Notes: generated by a model from the letters alone, not told the origin. 64,000 nt of DNA from Namhaeicola sp039714555 (GCA_039714555.1 JBDLJB010000011.1:4557-68556); one strand, 5' to 3'; positions 35,653 to 45,086 are shown, counted from the first letter of the stretch. A program made the numbers and translations.

Positions 35653-38600
35653 ATGAAAAATATTTACATTCTATCCGTTGCATTATTTTTTTTCTTTGCA
35701 TTATACAGTTGTAAGGAATCAGCTGAAGATGAAAGGAAAAAGTCTGTTGAATTAATGTCTGCACAAACCTTAGGCCTTGCTTATCTTGAAGAATTTAAAC
35801 TTGACGAAGCTGAAAAAGAGTTTCAAAAGTTTATTAAGCTGGCGTCCAATGAAAAACTTGGGTATGCAAACCTTGGATTAGTCTATTTAAGGATGGGAAA
35901 GTATGATAAAGCTAAAACTCAACTTTTTAAAGCTATTGAAATTGATCCAAAAGATCCGGATGTTAGATTGTTACTGGCTACCGTTTACCAGATGAATGAT
36001 GAACGTGATGAGGCAATTTCAGTATTAATAGAAACACTTAAATTTGCTCCTAATCATATTAAAACACTTTATGATCTTTCTGAATTATATTCAGTAGGAT
36101 CGGATGAGGAATCTCAAAAATTGCGTAAAGATTATCTGCTACAACTTGTTAATAATGCCCCTGGAAATATTGTTCCCCGTCTTAATCTCACCGAAATTTA
36201 TATCACTAAAGGAGATATTGATAAGGCAATTGAACAATTGGAAATAATGCAAAAACAATCTCCAGAGTTTCCTAAAGAAGCCACTGATTATTTCGACCAA
36301 ACAAACTCGTTCTTAAAAGATCAAAATAGCGAAGAGGCAATTACACCGTTTATGATCTTTCATAACCATATGAAAGTTACATCACCATATCAATCAGGTG
36401 TTCAGGAGTTAAAAGGCCCCGGAGGAGCAGTTATTGGTTTTCCTCTAATTACTTATAGCCAACAGGCTTCTACTCAATTGATTGAAAACAAGTCACTACT
36501 TGATGTACTCAAATTTACAAACATTACAGCCTCTGCCGGTTTAGATATTATCTCACAATTTAATGAAAATAAAAATGTAGAACATAATTATCCTAGCCAT
36601 GTTGAAATTGCAGATTATGATGGAGATACAGATATGGATATCTATGTAGGGGCTTATGATTTTGCAAGTTCAACCTATAAAAATTATCTTTTTAATAATG
36701 ATATGGGGCGGTTTACAGATGTATCTGAAGAAACAGGGATAAGACACACAGGAAAAGAATTATCAGCAACATTTAGCGATTATGATAATGATGGTTTTCT
36801 AGACCTATTTGTAGTGAAAGAAGAGGGGAATGTTTTGTATAGAAATATAGAAAAAGGTGTTTTTAAAGACTTTACAACGAAAGCTGAGATTACGAGTAAA
36901 GGAGGTGTAAAAGCACTGTTTTTTGATTCAGACCATGATGGAGATCTCGATTTATTTGAAGTAAGATCAAATGAAAATGTATTATTTCGAAATAATGGTG
37001 ATGGAACATTCTTAGAGCAAGCAAAGAAAATGGGCTTGTCTGGTGAGGGAGAGATTTATAGTAATGATGCAGCTTATGGAGATTTTAATGATGATGGAGA
37101 TATTGATCTCTTTGTAGTAAATAAAAATGCAAATAACATTTTATATGAAAATCAAAGGCAAGGTACCTTTAAAGATATAACCGAAAAAAGTGGTTTAAAT
37201 AATAATATAAATTCTAGTGCAGTAGCAGTAGGGGATTATAATAATGATGGTTTTTTAGATTTGTTAGTTAGCTCATTTAACGGAGTAGATAGTGCGTTAT
37301 ATCGTAATCTTGGCGATGGTATTTTTGAACAAAGCGGTAATAAAATGTTTGAAAACCTTAAGAATATCAATATTTTTGACGCTGAGTTTTTTGATTTTGA
37401 CAATGATGGTCTTTTAGATATTATTATCGCAGGAGAATCAAAACATAAAGAGGAAAGAGGAATTTTTCTATATCATAATAATGGAAATGAAAGTTTTACA
37501 GACGTTTCAAATTTATTGCCGGAAAACCCAAAATCAGGAATACAAATTTCTTTATTTGATTATAATGATGATGGCGATCTAGATATAGTAATATCAGGTA
37601 AGAACGGTGGTATATCATTGTTGAGGAATGATGGTGGAAATATGAACCATTATGTAAATATAAAACTTGTAGGGCTAAGAACTGGAAGTGCTAAGAACAA
37701 TTATTTTGGGAAAGGAGCTAAAATTGAAATGCGTGCAGGAGACCTTTATCAGACTAAGGTCGTTACAAATCCAAATATTTATTTTGGCTTAGGAAATAGA
37801 CCAAAAGCTGATGTTATCAGAATCACATGGACAAATGGTGTTCCTCAGAATATATTGCTCCCGGATGCAGATCAATCGCTGATTGAAGCACAAACATTAA
37901 AAGGATCCTGCCCATTTCTTTATACATGGAATGGTAATGAATATGTATTTGTTAAAGATATTACATGGCGAAGTGCACTTGGTATGTCTTTGGGTATTAT
38001 GGGAGGGACTACTATGTATGCTTTTCCGGATGCATCCGATGATTATATAAAGATACCCGGTGAGATGTTAAAGCCTAAAGACGGTTTATATTCAATTCAG
38101 GTAACTTCAGAACTTTGGGAAACTATCTATATGGATAAGATACAATTGGTTGCAGTTGATCATCCTGATTCTGTTGATATTTTCGTTCCTGAACAGTTCT
38201 CTCCACCTCCTTTTCCTGGTATGGATATTCGCCAGGTAAGTGAAAAACGATTTCCTGTTTCGGCAAAGGATTCAAATGGAAAGGATTTACTTCCTTATAT
38301 TATTGAAAAAGACGATGAGTTTATATCAAATTTTAAACCCGGAAAATATCAGGGAGTTACAGAAATGCACGACCTGATCCTTGTTCCTGATAAATCAATG
38401 GATACAGAGAATTTATTTATCTACTTGAATGGATGGATTTTCCCTACAGATACCAGTATAAATATTGCACTTTCACAATCTGATGAGCTTAAGGTCATTT
38501 CTCCAATCATTCAAGTTATTAATAAAAGAGGTGAATGGGAAACAGTAATTACAAATCTGAGTTTTCCTATGGGAAAAGATAAAACTGTAATTGCAGACCT

Positions 38601-39210
38601 ATCAGGAAAATTCTTAACTTCTGATAACAGGATACGAATACGGACCAATATGGAGATCTATTGGGATCAGATCTTTTTTTCCAATGAAAGCCCAAACATT
38701 ACTGTTAACGTAAATGTTCTGGATCCGGTTTCTGCAGACATTCATTATAGAGGATTCTCACGTACATACAGAAAGGGTGGTCGATACGGACCACATTGGT
38801 TTGATTATTATGATGTTGATAAAAATATAAAGTGGCGTGATCTTACAGGTAATTATACCCGTTATGGTGATGTGAAACCTCTTCTGATGGATTCAGATAA
38901 CAAATACATTATCTCAAATGCAGGTGATGAGACATCTGTTAAGTTTGATGCTAAAGAATTACCGGAATTAAAGAAAGGATGGAAAAGAGATTTTCTTATT
39001 CATAGTGTTGGTTGGGTAAAAGATGGTGATTTAAATACAGCACTTGGAAATAAGGTTTTACCCCTTCCTTATCATGGTATGTCAAGTTACCCTCCTTCTG
39101 ATAATGATCAGTATCCTGATGATCCTGAACTTCAAAAATATCAACAGGATTATAATACCAGAATTGTAACTATGGATGATTTTCGAAATTTAATTAAAAA
39201 CAGAAACTAA
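35653..39210 (+). CDS. TPR-CRTAC1 fusion lipoprotein (1185 residues)
   Basis: A lipobox (FALYSC, Cys about residue 21) is followed by TPR repeats over residues 35-200 (LAYLEEFKLDEAEKEFQKFI, YANLGLVYLRMGKYDKAKTQL). FG-GAP/VCBS repeats with DxDxDG loops occupy about residues 310-670 (DYDGDTDMDIYVG, DYDNDGFLDLFVV, DFDNDGLLDIIIAG). An ASPIC/UnbV segment follows near 690 (GKGAKIEMRAGDLYQTKV...NIYFGLG). The C-terminal 450 residues are a separate beta-rich region that I do not recognise, starting near LKGSCPFLYTWNGNEYVFVKDI. It is the largest cluster protein and ends two bases before the next CRTAC1 gene. Confidence 0.87.
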   Translation: MKNIYILSVALFFFFALYSCKESAEDERKKSVELMSAQTLGLAYLEEFKLDEAEKEFQKFIKLASNEKLGYANLGLVYLRMGKYDKAKTQLFKAIEIDPKDPDVRLLLATVYQMNDERDEAISVLIETLKFAPNHIKTLYDLSELYSVGSDEESQKLRKDYLLQLVNNAPGNIVPRLNLTEIYITKGDIDKAIEQLEIMQKQSPEFPKEATDYFDQTNSFLKDQNSEEAITPFMIFHNHMKVTSPYQSGVQELKGPGGAVIGFPLITYSQQASTQLIENKSLLDVLKFTNITASAGLDIISQFNENKNVEHNYPSHVEIADYDGDTDMDIYVGAYDFASSTYKNYLFNNDMGRFTDVSEETGIRHTGKELSATFSDYDNDGFLDLFVVKEEGNVLYRNIEKGVFKDFTTKAEITSKGGVKALFFDSDHDGDLDLFEVRSNENVLFRNNGDGTFLEQAKKMGLSGEGEIYSNDAAYGDFNDDGDIDLFVVNKNANNILYENQRQGTFKDITEKSGLNNNINSSAVAVGDYNNDGFLDLLVSSFNGVDSALYRNLGDGIFEQSGNKMFENLKNINIFDAEFFDFDNDGLLDIIIAGESKHKEERGIFLYHNNGNESFTDVSNLLPENPKSGIQISLFDYNDDGDLDIVISGKNGGISLLRNDGGNMNHYVNIKLVGLRTGSAKNNYFGKGAKIEMRAGDLYQTKVVTNPNIYFGLGNRPKADVIRITWTNGVPQNILLPDADQSLIEAQTLKGSCPFLYTWNGNEYVFVKDITWRSALGMSLGIMGGTTMYAFPDASDDYIKIPGEMLKPKDGLYSIQVTSELWETIYMDKIQLVAVDHPDSVDIFVPEQFSPPPFPGMDIRQVSEKRFPVSAKDSNGKDLLPYIIEKDDEFISNFKPGKYQGVTEMHDLILVPDKSMDTENLFIYLNGWIFPTDTSINIALSQSDELKVISPIIQVINKRGEWETVITNLSFPMGKDKTVIADLSGKFLTSDNRIRIRTNMEIYWDQIFFSNESPNITVNVNVLDPVSADIHYRGFSRTYRKGGRYGPHWFDYYDVDKNIKWRDLTGNYTRYGDVKPLLMDSDNKYIISNAGDETSVKFDAKELPELKKGWKRDFLIHSVGWVKDGDLNTALGNKVLPLPYHGMSSYPPSDNDQYPDDPELQKYQQDYNTRIVTMDDFRNLIKNRN

Positions 39211-39212
39211 GA

Positions 39213-40877
39213 ATGAGAATGAAATATAAAAGTTTTTTTTATTGTATATTTTTTATGAGTGTTCCTGCATTGCTTTCAGCTCAAAATGATAAGATTAGAT
39301 TTACCGATATAGCCAGTGAGATTGGTGTTGATTTTAAATACAACTTTGGTGACCATTCTTATGAAAATATTCTAGAAAGTAGTGGATCTGGAATTACTGT
39401 TTTTGATTATAATAATGATGGTTGGATGGATCTTTACATGATGAACGGTACTTACCTTGAAGGTATTTCACGTCCTGATGGAAAAGTGTTTAAGGATGCT
39501 ACCAACAAATTATACAAAAACAATGGAGATGGAACTTTTACGGATATTTCTAAAATTTCAGGACTTGATGATCGTAATTGGAGTATGGCAGCTGGTGCAA
39601 TTGATCTTGATAACGATGGTTTTCAGGATCTCTACCTTTTAAATTACGGTCCTAATGTTTTTTATCATAACAATGGTAACGGTACATTTAGCGATATAAC
39701 ATCTTCTTTAGGCTTACGCGGACCGGATAAATTGAATGGTTTTACAAAGTGGAGTATCGGGGTTTCATTTTGGGATTATAATCTGGATGGTAGAATGGAT
39801 GCAATGGTGGGTAATTTTCTTGCATTTGATCCGGATTATATTTCAACACAAACACCGGGTATGATGCCTCATCCTTCAGAATATATGGGGCAGGCATCTA
39901 TGTTGTATGAGCAGCAATCCGATGGAAAATTTGTAGATGTAAGCCGTGACAAAGGCCTCTTTTATCCGGATTCAAAATGTATGGGTTTAACAGTATTTGA
40001 TTATAATGATGATGGAATTCTGGATATCTTTCAAGCAAATGATCATCAGATGAATTTTTTGTTCAGAAATGAGAATGGCACATATAAGGATTATGGAGTA
40101 GCAAATGGGGTGGCAAGTAACAGTCAGGGAAAATCAACAGGTTCAATGCACGGTACTATCGGTGATATTGATGGTGATGGTCTAATTGATATACTTGTTG
40201 CTGATCTAAGATATGGAGCTCTTTACCGAAATATTGGAAATGGTTTATTTAAAGATATAACAGAATCGAGTGGCATCGCAAAATCAATGGCAGGAAAGGG
40301 AAGTTGGGGAGCTGCTTTGTTTGATTTTGACAATGATGGTGATTTGGATATTATAGCCTCAAATGGTACGGCAGAGGAACTTATTTTACAATACCCACTC
40401 TTACTTGAGAATGATGGAAAAGGTAATTTTAAGGATATTGGTCAGGAACTTAGTTCTTATTTTTCGACAAAAAGATCAGGGCGTGGTCTAGCTGTATGGG
40501 ATTATGATAATGATGGTGATTTAGATGTGATAATCTCCCACGTTGATCTGAAGGCAACTGCAACATTGCTCAGAAATGATGGAGGTAATAAAAATCATTG
40601 GTTTGGATTAACGCTTAAAGGGAAAAATGGTTTAGCTTCTGGAATAGGTGCAAAAATAACAGTAACAGCTGGTGATCAAAAACAGGTTCTTATTAATCAG
40701 TGGACAACAGGTTATCTGTCTAATAGTGAACCACGAATTCATATCGGACTAGGCCAGGAAAGAATAATTAATGAACTTGAGATTAAATGGCCTGATGGTA
40801 AACAGGAAGTTTATAAGAACATTGTTTCTTGTCAGTATATGACTATAGTAAAAGGAAAAGGGATTGTAAAAAAGTAA
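39213..40877 (+). CDS. CRTAC1-family secreted protein (554 residues)
   Basis: A signal peptide (CIFFMSVPALLSAQ) without lipobox Cys is followed by FG-GAP repeats (DYNNDGWMDLYMMNGTY, DLDNDGFQDLYLLNYGP, DFDNDGDLDIIASNGT, DYDNDGDLDVIISHVD). The C-terminal ASPIC/UnbV domain has GIGAKITVTAGDQ and then TTGYLSNSEPRIHIGLGQE. The layout matches the first gene of the cluster (25255), so the pair are paralogues, but this copy is probably free in the periplasm or secreted. In-frame ATGs at 39213 and 39219 are both possible starts. It is followed by a 92-base gap before the asparagine synthetase-like gene. Confidence 0.88.
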   Translation: MRMKYKSFFYCIFFMSVPALLSAQNDKIRFTDIASEIGVDFKYNFGDHSYENILESSGSGITVFDYNNDGWMDLYMMNGTYLEGISRPDGKVFKDATNKLYKNNGDGTFTDISKISGLDDRNWSMAAGAIDLDNDGFQDLYLLNYGPNVFYHNNGNGTFSDITSSLGLRGPDKLNGFTKWSIGVSFWDYNLDGRMDAMVGNFLAFDPDYISTQTPGMMPHPSEYMGQASMLYEQQSDGKFVDVSRDKGLFYPDSKCMGLTVFDYNDDGILDIFQANDHQMNFLFRNENGTYKDYGVANGVASNSQGKSTGSMHGTIGDIDGDGLIDILVADLRYGALYRNIGNGLFKDITESSGIAKSMAGKGSWGAALFDFDNDGDLDIIASNGTAEELILQYPLLLENDGKGNFKDIGQELSSYFSTKRSGRGLAVWDYDNDGDLDVIISHVDLKATATLLRNDGGNKNHWFGLTLKGKNGLASGIGAKITVTAGDQKQVLINQWTTGYLSNSEPRIHIGLGQERIINELEIKWPDGKQEVYKNIVSCQYMTIVKGKGIVKK

Positions 40878-40969
40878 AGAGATATGTAGATTTCAGTAAG
40901 TAATTTAATTACTTTAGCAAATCATTAAAAAAATAAAAATTTAGTAAAAATTATATAATATTTAAGAGT

Positions 40970-42301
40970 ATGGAAAATTGTGATTATATAAGTAAGATTG
41001 TGGATCTCACAGATCATAAAAAAAATGTCATTTATAATATGACTCAGGAAGAAGCTGTTGATATTGTCAAATCTGGTGATATAGAAGCTATACGTAAAAT
41101 TGATGGACAATTTTCACTTATTTCTGTTGAAGGAAAAACTATACGAATGGCAAGATCTATAGGTAGGCCTTTACGCTATTTTATAGCCAAAAGAGAAGCC
41201 GGGCCTCAGTTGGTAATTGCGGAGCGTATTGATGTTATTTTTGATTATCTTAAAAAAGAAGGCATGGATGATCAGTTCCACCCATCTTATACACGAATGG
41301 CTCCTGCACATTATGTTACAAAAATTGAATTGTTGGGTTGCCCAGATCCAAACCCTGTGTATAAAAGGTTTTTTACACCTGAGCGTAATAAATTTACCTC
41401 TGATAGTCTGGAGCAGATAGGTAAAAATTATATTGGTGTAGTTTACAATGAAATCAAAAAATGGCTTCAGTATCGTGCTAAAACGGGTCCTATTGGAGTT
41501 ACTTTTTCTGCAGGAATTGATAGTGGTTCTGTTTTCTTACTAATTTATCATGCTCTAAAAGAACTTGGTGAAAGTCCATCTAGATTAAAAGCATTTACAC
41601 TTTCCATTGATGGAGACGGAGCAGATCTATTACAGGCAAGGAAATTTTTAGAAACATTGAATCTCGAATTATTTCTTGAACCTATTGAGTTAGATTATAA
41701 TGCTTTGAATTGGAAAGAGGCTGTAAATATTGTTGAAGATTATAAACCCCTTGATATTCAAGCTGCAACAATGAATTTATCATTATTAAAGGGAATAAGA
41801 TCACGTTATCCTGAGTGGAAATATATTATAGATGGTGACGGAGGTGATGAAAACCTGAAAGATTATCCGATTGAGGAAAATCCTGAACTAACCATACGAA
41901 GTGTTTTAAATAACCTGATGTTATATCACGAAGGCTGGGGTGTTGAATCAATTAAACATTCATTAACTTATTCAGGAGGATTAAGTAGAGGTTATATGCG
42001 AACATTTTCACCTGCTGATTTACTGGGATTTGAGGGATTCAGTCCATATACTCTGCCTAATGTAATTGAAATTTCTGAGGGGATTCCATATATAGATATG
42101 ACCAATTGGGATCATAAAAAACTATATGACTTAAAAGGACAAATAGTATCAGCAGGAGTAAAAGCAATTACAGGAATGGATATGCCGGTTTTTGAGAAAA
42201 GGCGCTTCCAGCATGGTGCAACTTCTACTCTTGATTTTAACAAACATTTTCCTGAAAAAGAAATAACCTACAGAAAAGAGTTCCTCTCTAGGTATGAGTA
42301 A
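40970..42301 (+). CDS. Asparagine-synthetase-like ATP-dependent amide ligase without glutaminase Cys
   Basis: The 443-residue cytoplasmic protein has a C-terminal asparagine synthase domain with PP-loop GVTFSAGIDSGSVFLL near residue 180 and the second ATP-site segment YIIDGDGGDENLKDYP near residue 290. The N-terminal 110 residues (FSLISVEGKTIRMARSIGRPLRYF) resemble the remnant of an Ntn glutaminase domain, but there is no Cys at position 2, so glutamine hydrolysis is unlikely. Similar enzymes, such as beta-lactam synthetases and lasso-peptide cyclases, adenylate a carboxylate and form an amide with another amine. Its end overlaps the radical SAM gene by eight bases. Confidence 0.82.
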   Translation: MENCDYISKIVDLTDHKKNVIYNMTQEEAVDIVKSGDIEAIRKIDGQFSLISVEGKTIRMARSIGRPLRYFIAKREAGPQLVIAERIDVIFDYLKKEGMDDQFHPSYTRMAPAHYVTKIELLGCPDPNPVYKRFFTPERNKFTSDSLEQIGKNYIGVVYNEIKKWLQYRAKTGPIGVTFSAGIDSGSVFLLIYHALKELGESPSRLKAFTLSIDGDGADLLQARKFLETLNLELFLEPIELDYNALNWKEAVNIVEDYKPLDIQAATMNLSLLKGIRSRYPEWKYIIDGDGGDENLKDYPIEENPELTIRSVLNNLMLYHEGWGVESIKHSLTYSGGLSRGYMRTFSPADLLGFEGFSPYTLPNVIEISEGIPYIDMTNWDHKKLYDLKGQIVSAGVKAITGMDMPVFEKRRFQHGATSTLDFNKHFPEKEITYRKEFLSRYE

Positions 42302-43250
42302 AGATCATGATGTAATTATTAATAATGAGTGGATAGTATCTAATCGCGGAAAGAAAAACATTGTCAATCCACAAAGACCCTATGACTGGTTGGTGGAAAA
42401 AGAGCGAACCACCTCTGGGAAAATAGAAGATACTGCTATTATTTTCCTAACAAACAGTGAATGCCCTTTTCATTGTCTGATGTGTGATCTATGGAAAAAT
42501 ACTACTGATAATTCTGTTCCGGTTGGTGCTATTCCTGATCAAATTGAATGGGCTCTGGCTCAGATGCCAAAAGTTAAACACCTGAAGCTATATAATAGTG
42601 GAAGTTTTTTTGATGAAAGGGCTATTCCTGAAGTAGATTATAAGCGAATTGCTTCTTTAATAAATAATTTCGATACAGTCGTTGTTGAAAGTCATCCAAA
42701 ATTGATCAATGAAAAATGCCTCCGGTTCAGAGATATGCTTAAACCTGAACTTGAAGTAGCAATGGGATTGGAAACGGTACATCCAGAGATTCTTAAAAAG
42801 CTAAATAAACAGATGACCTTAGAGAATTTTAGTGATGCCGTTAATTATCTCACGAAACATGGAATACGGTCAAGAGCCTTTGTTTTGCTTAAGCCTCCAT
42901 TTTTATCTGAATCAGAAGGAGTATATTGGGCAAAACGATCAATTGATTTTGCTTTTGATATTGGAGTTGAGTGTTGCACTGTTATTCCGGTAAGGGGAGG
43001 TAACGGTGCTATGGAAGTATTAATGGAAAAAGGTGATTTTAGTTTGCCAAATATTCATTCATTGGAAACGGTTTTAGAATATGGTATCGGGTTACAAGCT
43101 GGCCGTGTATTTATAGATGTTTGGGACTTAGGTCTGTTTTCTAATTGTGATAAATGTTTTGATCAAAGGGTTAACCGGTTAACTGAAATAAATTTGAGTC
43201 AGAGAAATGTTCAACAGGTTATATGCATTTGTAATTCCACTGAACTATAG
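42294..43250 (+). CDS. Radical SAM enzyme with CX3CX2C cluster motif
   Basis: The 318-residue protein has the radical SAM iron-sulfur motif CPFHCLMC (Cys57, Cys61, Cys64) followed by KLYNSGSFFDERAIP and AMGLETVHPEILKKLNKQMTLENF. The last two segments look like RaSEA, the archaeosine radical SAM family, or MiaB/Elp3-type barrels. The C-terminus has five more Cys (CDKC, then CIC with neighbours), possibly a second cluster site. The overlap with the asparagine-synthetase-like gene points to two consecutive steps on the same substrate. A tRNA-modifying role cannot be excluded, but the genomic setting favours small-molecule synthesis. It is the last gene before a strong terminator. Confidence 0.85.
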   Translation: MSKDHDVIINNEWIVSNRGKKNIVNPQRPYDWLVEKERTTSGKIEDTAIIFLTNSECPFHCLMCDLWKNTTDNSVPVGAIPDQIEWALAQMPKVKHLKLYNSGSFFDERAIPEVDYKRIASLINNFDTVVVESHPKLINEKCLRFRDMLKPELEVAMGLETVHPEILKKLNKQMTLENFSDAVNYLTKHGIRSRAFVLLKPPFLSESEGVYWAKRSIDFAFDIGVECCTVIPVRGGNGAMEVLMEKGDFSLPNIHSLETVLEYGIGLQAGRVFIDVWDLGLFSNCDKCFDQRVNRLTEINLSQRNVQQVICICNSTEL

Positions 43251-43295
43251 TATTAAAACTTTTTTTAATAAGATAACAATGCTTGACTAGCCCTA

Positions 43296-43326
43296 AAAAA
43301 CCATTCACTTTAAGTGAATGGTTTTT
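43296..43326. terminator. Bidirectional terminator at the end of the cluster
   Basis: A perfect 15-base inverted repeat (AAAAACCATTCACTT with AAGTGAATGGTTTTT, 43296-43310 and 43312-43326) lies between the convergent radical SAM and cupin genes, A-run on one side and T-run on the other. Confidence 0.85.
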
Positions 43327-43355
43327 CAATACTGAGGGGATTATTAACCAGGTAA

Positions 43356-43838
43356 TTAATTATTTACTTCAATCGCAAAAGCATCCACAGGATCTTCAAA
43401 AGCAATAAATATCACACATGGTCCGGCATCACCACATTTAGCTATATGCGGTTTTTTTGATGGACCATAGGCATAAGATCCCACTTTCATAATTTGTGTA
43501 GTTTCACCTTTATAGGTTACTTGCAATTCTCCGGATAATAAGATCATTCGTTCCGGTGAATTATGCCAATGATTTGGGATAGCAGAGTTAGCTTCTACTT
43601 TAAACAAAACATCTACATTCTTTTTTGCCGGATCACCATGTAATACAGCTATATTACAACCATCTGGCATAAAAGAAGGACACGGACCCCATTGTAGATC
43701 AGTATCATTAATTGTTTTTACAACTGACTTTTCAAAATCATTTACATCACCTTTTTGGGCGAAAATTGTAATTGATACCAATAGAATTGAAATAAATAAT
43801 AAGTTTTTTAAACTTGATTTTATTAATGAAATTCTCAT
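43356..43838 (-). CDS. Secreted cupin-domain protein
   Basis: The 160-residue protein has a signal peptide (LLFISILLVSITIFAQ) and a single cupin barrel. HWHNSPERMILLSGELQV gives two His and one Glu metal ligands, and KPHIAKC supplies the final His. Cupins of this size bind iron, manganese or zinc and catalyse dioxygenase, isomerase or sugar reactions, or act only as binding proteins. A GPCPSF..CNIAVLHGDP segment precedes the barrel. It follows the flavoprotein gene by 23 bases and ends at the terminator facing the big cluster. Confidence 0.85.
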   Translation of the reverse strand: MRISLIKSSLKNLLFISILLVSITIFAQKGDVNDFEKSVVKTINDTDLQWGPCPSFMPDGCNIAVLHGDPAKKNVDVLFKVEANSAIPNHWHNSPERMILLSGELQVTYKGETTQIMKVGSYAYGPSKKPHIAKCGDAGPCVIFIAFEDPVDAFAIEVNN

Positions 43839-43861
43839 AATTGTTAGTTTTTATATTAATT

Positions 43862-45055
43862 TTATCTTGGTTGGTAATCTAAATCCAATCCTAACATTCC
43901 TTTTGCTAAAATTTCTCTTGTTAAATAACTATTTGAAGGGTGAATTTTACCTAAGCGTGCATCACGGAACAATCTTTCAAATCCTGATTTTCTAGAAATA
44001 CCATAGCCTCCCATTATATCCATAGCTCTATCAACGATTCTCCATGAACCTTCAACTGCATGACATTTTGTAGCAACTATTTTCACTCCCCATGCATGTC
44101 CATAATCTTTACCCTCGCTCCATTCACGAGCAGTTGTGTCTAAATGAGGACCTATTCCTTCTAATTCTAAGATCATTTCTGCTACATCGTGTTGGATGCC
44201 AGAATGATACGCCATTGATGGTCTATCTAATGACATTGACTTTTTATTGGGCAATGTTTCTAAAACCATATTCACTACACGTTGTGCTAATCCATAATAA
44301 ACATTAGCAAAGCCTAACAATCCCCAGGCAAAAATTCCTAATATAAATCCATCCATTCCTTTAAAACCTGTAGGGAGTTTTCTTACGATATATTTATCAG
44401 GAATAAATACACCATTTAATATTGTATCATCTGATCTGGTTGCTCTCATACCCATTACATCATCCCAAGTATTTTTTATTTCAAAATTATCAGAATCTCT
44501 AGGCATATATGCATGAATTATCATTGGGTTATCAGGATCACTATTATCTTGTCCATGTATGCCCAAATAATCCCATACAGGTGTTAAACTACCAAACATT
44601 TTATGCCCGGTGAATTTATAACCTCCTTCAACTTTTTCTGCTTTACAGGTTGAATATAATACAGGCGTATCATTACCAGCTTCACCATGACCTGCTGCAA
44701 AAACCTTTCCTTCTCCGGCTTCTTTTAATAACCATTCCATTGAAGTATCTCCATTTCTCCACAAATCAGCAACCAAACCTGCCCAATATACATGCATATT
44801 TAAAGCAAGTGCTGTAGGAGCTGCATGATAAGCTAATTTTCTGGTTAATTCTCCACATTCGGTTAATGACATACCATAGCCTCCAAATTCTTCCGGAACA
44901 GATATCAATAAATATCCGGCAGCTTTAAGTTCATCAAAATCTTCCTGAAAAAAGAGATTGTTTGCATCATAATATGCAGCTCTTTCCTGACAATTTTTAA
45001 ATACTTTTTCCAGATTTTTTAGAAGATCTTCTTTTTTAGTTAATGTGTCTTGCAT
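43862..45055 (-). CDS. Acyl-CoA-dehydrogenase-fold flavoprotein (oxidoreductase or monooxygenase-like)
   Basis: The 397-residue protein has the three-domain acyl-CoA dehydrogenase fold: VPEEFGGYGMSLTECGELTRKLA near the N-terminus, a GYKFTGHKMFGSLTPVWDYLG beta-barrel segment, and IMGGYGISRKSGFERLFRDARLG near the C-terminus. In dehydrogenases a YEGT-type Glu follows; here the equivalent stretch reads KIHPSNSYLTREI without such a Glu. That fits the flavin monooxygenase branch (HsaA, DszC type), or a dehydrogenase with the base elsewhere. Substrate is unknown. A promoter overlapped by a palindrome lies 32 bases upstream, so expression is likely controlled by a repressor. Confidence 0.85.
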   Translation of the reverse strand: MQDTLTKKEDLLKNLEKVFKNCQERAAYYDANNLFFQEDFDELKAAGYLLISVPEEFGGYGMSLTECGELTRKLAYHAAPTALALNMHVYWAGLVADLWRNGDTSMEWLLKEAGEGKVFAAGHGEAGNDTPVLYSTCKAEKVEGGYKFTGHKMFGSLTPVWDYLGIHGQDNSDPDNPMIIHAYMPRDSDNFEIKNTWDDVMGMRATRSDDTILNGVFIPDKYIVRKLPTGFKGMDGFILGIFAWGLLGFANVYYGLAQRVVNMVLETLPNKKSMSLDRPSMAYHSGIQHDVAEMILELEGIGPHLDTTAREWSEGKDYGHAWGVKIVATKCHAVEGSWRIVDRAMDIMGGYGISRKSGFERLFRDARLGKIHPSNSYLTREILAKGMLGLDLDYQPR

Positions 45056-45086
45056 AATTGTTGATTTTTATAAGTTAAGTAATAAT

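Noticed and set aside
40898..40914. AAGTAAT / ATTACTT palindrome after the CRTAC1 gene as a terminator
   Set aside because: No T-run follows it, and the stem has no G or C except two pairs; it could be a regulatory site but the evidence is too thin.
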